From Candidatus Zixiibacteriota bacterium (GTDB taxonomy: Bacteria > Zixibacteria > MSB-5A5 > GN15 > FEB-12), in contig DAOSXA010000001.1 of NCBI GenBank assembly GCA_035380245.1, forward strand, positions 1,308,716 through 1,372,715: DNA of 64,000 nt, written 5' to 3'. The notes beneath the pieces were generated by a model. It was not told where the DNA came from, did no database searches, and was given only the letters and a program-made list of their open reading frames with translations. The position numbers and the translations under genes are program-made. This document shows, piece by piece, positions 60,799 through 64,000 of this stretch (position 1 is its first letter; each line of letters starts with the position of its first letter).

Positions 60799-61656
60799 TC
60801 AGTCGGTGTACCGCCGACGGATTTCATCGATCAATTCGCGTTGCTGGGCCTCAATGAACTGCTGCCGTTGCTTATAGAGCCGGCGGATTGTTTCCACCAA
60901 CTGTCCTATATCCGGCGGTTTCTTGAGATACTCGCTGGCCCCCAGCTTCACCCCTTCCATTGCGGCCGACACCGAAGGATGCCCCGAGAGGAGAATCACC
61001 TGGATACTCGGATGTTTCTCCTTTACCTGCTTCAATACCTCAATGCCGTCCATCCCCGGCATCTTGACATCCAGTACCATGACATCGACCAGTTCTTCCT
61101 GCAACAATTCGAGCGCTCGAGGTCCATTGTCCGCCGTGAGGCAATGCATCTTACGTCTGCGGAACAGGCGTTGAAGCGAATCCAGTAGCTCTGTTTCGTC
61201 GTCGACCAGCAACACACTGATCCCTTCGGCGTCGCCGCCGGCGTTGTCGTCTTTGTCTTCGACCACGTTATTCTGTGCGGCCTTTTCGACTGCCTTGAGA
61301 ATCTTCTGCGCCAGTTCTTCCATCTCGACCGGTTTGGCGAGATAGTCGGCGATACCCTGCTTCGAGGTATCGAACGCATCGTTGACCGAGGGATGCCCGG
61401 TTAAAATTATTACCGGAAGGCTCGGGAAACGATTGTTGATCTGGCTGAACACCTCGAGGCCGTCGATGTCAGGCATTTTAACGTCCAGCACGACCACGTC
61501 GAACGTCTGTTGCGCTAGTTTATCCAGCGCCGTTACGCCGTTGGGCGCGACGGTGACGTTGAATCCGCGCCGGGTCAGTGCCTGCGACGTCGCCAGGAGA
61601 AACTCCTCCTCGTCGTCGACCAGCAGCAGTTGCACCGGCTGTTTGTTTGAATTCAT
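60799..61656 (-). CDS. Tandem-receiver protein (REC-REC)
   Basis: A 285-residue response regulator of two complete receivers and nothing else except a short basic C-terminal helix. The first has LLLVDDEEEF, acceptor Asp in VVLDVKMPDIDG, LTGHP and Lys in LAKPV. A charged linker follows. The second has LLVDDETELL, VLDVKMPGMDG, LSGHP and YLKKPP. No DNA-binding or enzymatic output is present. It is second in the operon, 25 bp after the kinase and 61 bp before the transporter. It may relay phosphoryl groups between the kinase and the distant REC-CBS protein (inference). The start at 61656 has GGAG about ten bases upstream. Confidence 0.9.
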   Translation of the reverse strand: MNSNKQPVQLLLVDDEEEFLLATSQALTRRGFNVTVAPNGVTALDKLAQQTFDVVVLDVKMPDIDGLEVFSQINNRFPSLPVIILTGHPSVNDAFDTSKQGIADYLAKPVEMEELAQKILKAVEKAAQNNVVEDKDDNAGGDAEGISVLLVDDETELLDSLQRLFRRRKMHCLTADNGPRALELLQEELVDVMVLDVKMPGMDGIEVLKQVKEKHPSIQVILLSGHPSVSAAMEGVKLGASEYLKKPPDIGQLVETIRRLYKQRQQFIEAQQRELIDEIRRRYTD

Positions 61657-61681
61657 GCTATCTATTCTCCAACTTGTTGGT

Positions 61682-63364
61682 TCAGTCTTGCTTTTGATAA
61701 GCGAGGATGAGTCGCACTGCCGTACCGACACCCATCTCGCTGCTGATTTCTATTTCACCGCCCCAGGAACGCACGATGCCGTAACAGACCGAGAGCCCCA
61801 GCCCGGTTCCTTTGCCGACCGGTTTGGTCGTGTAAAAAGGCTCCAGTACCCGGTCGAGATCCTCTGGTGGAATGCCCGTTCCGGTGTCGGCGACTTCGAT
61901 TAAAACCCGGTCGATATCGAGCGCCGCACGAATCGTGATCGTCCCGCCGTTGGGCATGGCATCGAAAGCGTTATTGATCAGGTTCACGATCACCTGTTCG
62001 ATTTCGATCTGATCGGCCATGACCGGCGGCAGCCCCTCTTCCAGATAAAGCTCGATGCCGATGTTGCGTAGACCGGCCTGGCGCTCCATGAGACCCTTGA
62101 TTTCCTTCAATCGTGGAGCCAGTTCGGTCGGTTCTACGTGCGACTCCTTGCTGCGCCCGAACTGGAGCAGTTTCTGGGTGATCGCTCCGCATCGTCGCAC
62201 CTGATTGAGGCAACGCCGAACCGACTCCATCGCCTGTTCCAGATCCTCCTTGCCGGAGTTGGGATCGCTGAGAATGTCGTTGATGTTGGTTTGCTCGGCG
62301 CTGATGATTGCCAGCGGATTGTTGATTTCATGAGCCAGGCCGGTGGTCAGTTCGCCGATCGAGGCTAACTTGGCCGACCTCACGAAAGCTCGCGAAATCT
62401 CCTCCCGCTCCGCCGTCACCCGGTCGATCTGACGAGTCAGATGCCAGGTCGCCAGAACCGTCGTTAATATCAGAATCACGAACGCCGCCAGCACCACATA
62501 AGCCCCCCGTGCGATGGCCTGATCCACCGGCGCCCGTACCGTTGCCACGTCCTGCTGCACCACCAGCAGCCAGCGGTTGTCGTTGATCCAGGTCATTACC
62601 CGAATGAACTCATGACCGTCGGTTTTAACTCGCGTATCCTGTAAACCGGGGAAAACCGTCAGGTCCTCCAACGAAGAGGAGTCGAGCAACTGTCCTCCGG
62701 GAGGAGTGGTCTGATAGCGTCCGCTTCGATTCACGATAAACACTTCGCTGCTGTCGGCCTGAAACTGAGCCTTGACCATCTCATCGAATTGAGCGCTGTT
62801 CACCGTTGCCCTGATAACCCAGGTTCGACCGTCCTTAGAGGCTCGAACCGCGATTACACAATGCGGCACCTGCCGATAGCCTAAAAACATGTCACTCACA
62901 TAATGACCGCGTGCCAGCACCTCCCGAAACCAGTCGGCGTCCCGGTAATTGCGAGTCTTAAGATCGTACGGACCGACATAAGCCAGATGATCCCCGGTTT
63001 GATCGATCACCCCTAAATCGACGAAACCGTTGTCGGTGATTTCGTTGAGATTCGCAAAAAGCTCCTGCAGACGATCCGTCTTTTTCAACTCCGCCAGCGA
63101 GTGATTGGTCGCAATCGACTGCAACAACTGCCGGCGACCGGCCAGATGAGACTCGATGGCATCGGCATTATGCTGTACCGACCGGCGTAACAACTCTGAA
63201 GATTTCTGCTCCAACAGGTCCCCAAACACCTCCCAGGAGCCGAACCCGGCCAGCAACAGCGGCAACATCGCTGCCGCCAGCAACACCGCAACGATACGCC
63301 ACTTCAGAGATCGATATCCCTGCGTGACGCGGGCTATGAAGGGTTGTTTATCGTTATCTGTCAT
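61682..63364 (-). CDS. Membrane histidine kinase with periplasmic dCache-like sensor
   Basis: Sensor kinase of 560 residues and first gene of the transporter operon. Membrane helices at about 22-43 and 288-309 flank a roughly 240-residue periplasmic dCache-like domain (RNYRDADWFREVLARG and VIAVRASKDGR typical). The HisKA has His345 in TGLAHEINNPLAII, and the HATPase has NLINNAFDAM, DTGTGIP and GTGLGLS. It resembles DctB-type kinases that sense dicarboxylates. The operon is led by a sigma-54 promoter at 63402-63418 and read away from the divergent sigma-54 activator. The ligand is unknown, but a transported anion is the natural guess. Confidence 0.9.
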   Translation of the reverse strand: MTDNDKQPFIARVTQGYRSLKWRIVAVLLAAAMLPLLLAGFGSWEVFGDLLEQKSSELLRRSVQHNADAIESHLAGRRQLLQSIATNHSLAELKKTDRLQELFANLNEITDNGFVDLGVIDQTGDHLAYVGPYDLKTRNYRDADWFREVLARGHYVSDMFLGYRQVPHCVIAVRASKDGRTWVIRATVNSAQFDEMVKAQFQADSSEVFIVNRSGRYQTTPPGGQLLDSSSLEDLTVFPGLQDTRVKTDGHEFIRVMTWINDNRWLLVVQQDVATVRAPVDQAIARGAYVVLAAFVILILTTVLATWHLTRQIDRVTAEREEISRAFVRSAKLASIGELTTGLAHEINNPLAIISAEQTNINDILSDPNSGKEDLEQAMESVRRCLNQVRRCGAITQKLLQFGRSKESHVEPTELAPRLKEIKGLMERQAGLRNIGIELYLEEGLPPVMADQIEIEQVIVNLINNAFDAMPNGGTITIRAALDIDRVLIEVADTGTGIPPEDLDRVLEPFYTTKPVGKGTGLGLSVCYGIVRSWGGEIEISSEMGVGTAVRLILAYQKQD

Positions 63365-63401
63365 TGGACATCCTTTCCAATTATGATTTTTTTCTCAATA
63401 A

Positions 63402-63418
63402 AGCAAACGATGGGCCAA
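63402..63418 (-). promoter_or_regulatory. Sigma-54 (RpoN) promoter of the kinase/transporter operon
   Basis: On the minus strand TTGGCCC-N4-TTTGCT: the invariant GG and GC are 10 bases apart and flanked by T's as in the TTGGCACG-N4-TTGC consensus. The predicted start is near 63392, about 28 bases before the kinase ATG. An activator gene lies immediately divergent. Confidence 0.75.
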
Positions 63419-63475
63419 TTGCTTGTTGATAGGTTTAACTGCATAATGATCAGATACTTAACAATGCGATTAAGG

Positions 63476-63504
63476 TTGACATGATCATAATATCATTCTA
63501 AAAT
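63476..63504 (+). promoter_or_regulatory. Sigma-70 promoter of the sigma-54 activator gene
   Basis: TTGACA (63476-63481, perfect) and TAAAAT (63499-63504, five of six) are 17 bp apart. The start is expected near 63511, about 65 bases before the ATG at 63576. Confidence 0.75.
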
Positions 63505-63528
63505 AGAATGAATGATTCTATAATAGAA
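63494..63528. promoter_or_regulatory. Tandem palindromic operator/enhancer sites
   Basis: CATTCTA-AAA-TAGAATG (63494-63510, perfect) and the core TTCTA-TAA-TAGAA (63516-63528) share ATTCTA(A/T)AATAGAA, with centres 20 bp apart. The first overlaps the -10 of the activator's own promoter. Both are about 100-140 bp upstream of the sigma-54 start, a usual enhancer distance. Confidence 0.7.
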
Positions 63529-63575
63529 CCTTTCCGTCTTTTGGGAAGCCTCGATTCCATGCTGTAGGAGTTGTT

Positions 63576-64000
63576 ATGTCCGAAGACCTCTCTTTACCTT
63601 CTTATTTAGCCCCGATCAAGAGCCCTGCTTTCCGTGAGGTGCTGGAGCTGGCGCGCATGGTGGCAGAATTTGATTCTTCCGTGCTGCTCAGCGGTGATAC
63701 CGGGGTCGGTAAGGAGGTGGTCGCCCGATTCATACACGACCATTCTCGTCGCCGGGAGCGGCCGATGTCAACCATCAACTGTGCCGCTCTGCCGTCGGCG
63801 CTTTTGGAGAGTGAGTTATTCGGACACAAAGCGGGGTCGTTCACCGGAGCGATTGCCGACCGGGTCGGATTGTTCGAGCAAGCTGCTCGCGGTACCGCGT
63901 TTCTGGATGAAATAGGGGATGTCGAGGGTTCGATTCAGGTCAAATTGCTGCGAGTGTTGCAAGAGAGGGAAATTTTACGCATCGGCGAAAACACCCCGCG
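63576..64000 (+). CDS. Sigma-54-dependent transcriptional activator without N-terminal receiver (partial)
   Basis: An AAA+ enhancer-binding protein cut by the window end; 141 codons are present. The AAA+ domain begins within the first 15 residues, as in PspF, with no receiver or GAF before it. Walker A is GDTGVGKE (40-47), Walker B FLDEIGD (109-115), and NCAALP and ESELFGH are typical. The sigma-54-contacting loop reads GSFTGA (87-92) instead of GAFTGA. AGGAG precedes the ATG by five bases. It is divergent from the kinase/transporter operon with 211 bp between starts, so it is the likely activator of that operon. Its C-terminal HTH is outside the window. Confidence 0.92.
   Translation, partial: MSEDLSLPSYLAPIKSPAFREVLELARMVAEFDSSVLLSGDTGVGKEVVARFIHDHSRRRERPMSTINCAALPSALLESELFGHKAGSFTGAIADRVGLFEQAARGTAFLDEIGDVEGSIQVKLLRVLQEREILRIGENTP

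Noticed and set aside
1..64000. CRISPR array, IS element, prophage, encapsulin or riboswitch
   Set aside because: I looked for direct repeats with spacers, transposase or integrase motifs, and known riboswitch consensus strings on both strands and saw none.

Overview
The window looks like a chromosomal segment from an uncultured Gram-negative bacterium of the FCB superphylum, most like candidate phylum Zixibacteria. The evidence is indirect. Large secreted proteins end either in dockerin-type repeats (DIxDLVYLVDYMFNGGP style) or in Por/T9SS-type tails (NYPNPFNP ... GMYFYRLxTGxxxxTRKMxLxK). Many multidomain histidine kinases, an OmpA/PD40 lipoprotein and Shine-Dalgarno-led genes fit the same assignment. 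No rRNA, tRNA, CRISPR array, IS element or prophage was found. All functions below are read from sequence motifs; no database search was possible.

Layout. 1-5.3 kb: 3' truncated pckA (minus), an OmpA/PD40 protein (plus) and a cohesin-like/dockerin protein (minus). 5.6-20.2 kb: a signalling block with a kinase / Rcp1-type regulator / hybrid-kinase operon, a PocR-GAF-PAS hybrid kinase, a membrane-embedded spermidine-synthase-like protein and another CHASE-like hybrid kinase. 20.4-24.2 kb: cyclophilin, then an activase plus glycyl-radical enzyme pair that matches trans-4-hydroxyproline dehydratase (HypD). 24.4-36.2 kb: a giant zinc metalloprotease with eight Ig-like repeats and a dockerin, a REC-HDOD protein with a degenerate receiver, a small conserved-looking protein, a Nudix hydrolase, a lone YedF-type DsrE protein and a PKD-rich subtilase. 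36.5-42.2 kb: a minor-pilin operon (pilV, pilW and two tandem PilX-like genes) behind a sigma-54 promoter, plus a GT39-like/TPR membrane protein. 42.6-53.6 kb: RRM protein, subtilase lipoprotein, MsrB-MsrA fusion, a repeat protein with a T9SS tail, a multihaem cytochrome, prolyl oligopeptidase, acyl-CoA thioesterase, RDD protein and an encapsulated-ferritin-type protein. 53.8-57.8 kb: two tandem paralogous secreted coiled-coil proteins and a lipoprotein.

57.9-64 kb is the most interesting part. A compact minus-strand operon encodes a dCache-like histidine kinase, a REC-REC protein, an SLC13/DASS anion transporter and a REC-CBS protein; none of the regulators has a DNA-binding output. Divergently transcribed is a sigma-54 activator (truncated by the window end) with no N-terminal receiver. 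The 211-bp gap holds a well-spaced sigma-54 -24/-12 promoter for the operon, and a near-consensus sigma-70 promoter for the activator overlaid by two copies of an ATTCTA(A/T)AATAGAA palindrome. The palindromes lie where both an enhancer for the operon and an autorepression site for the activator would be expected. This is read as a Dct/PspF-like, self-limiting transport switch with an unusual split of signalling parts.
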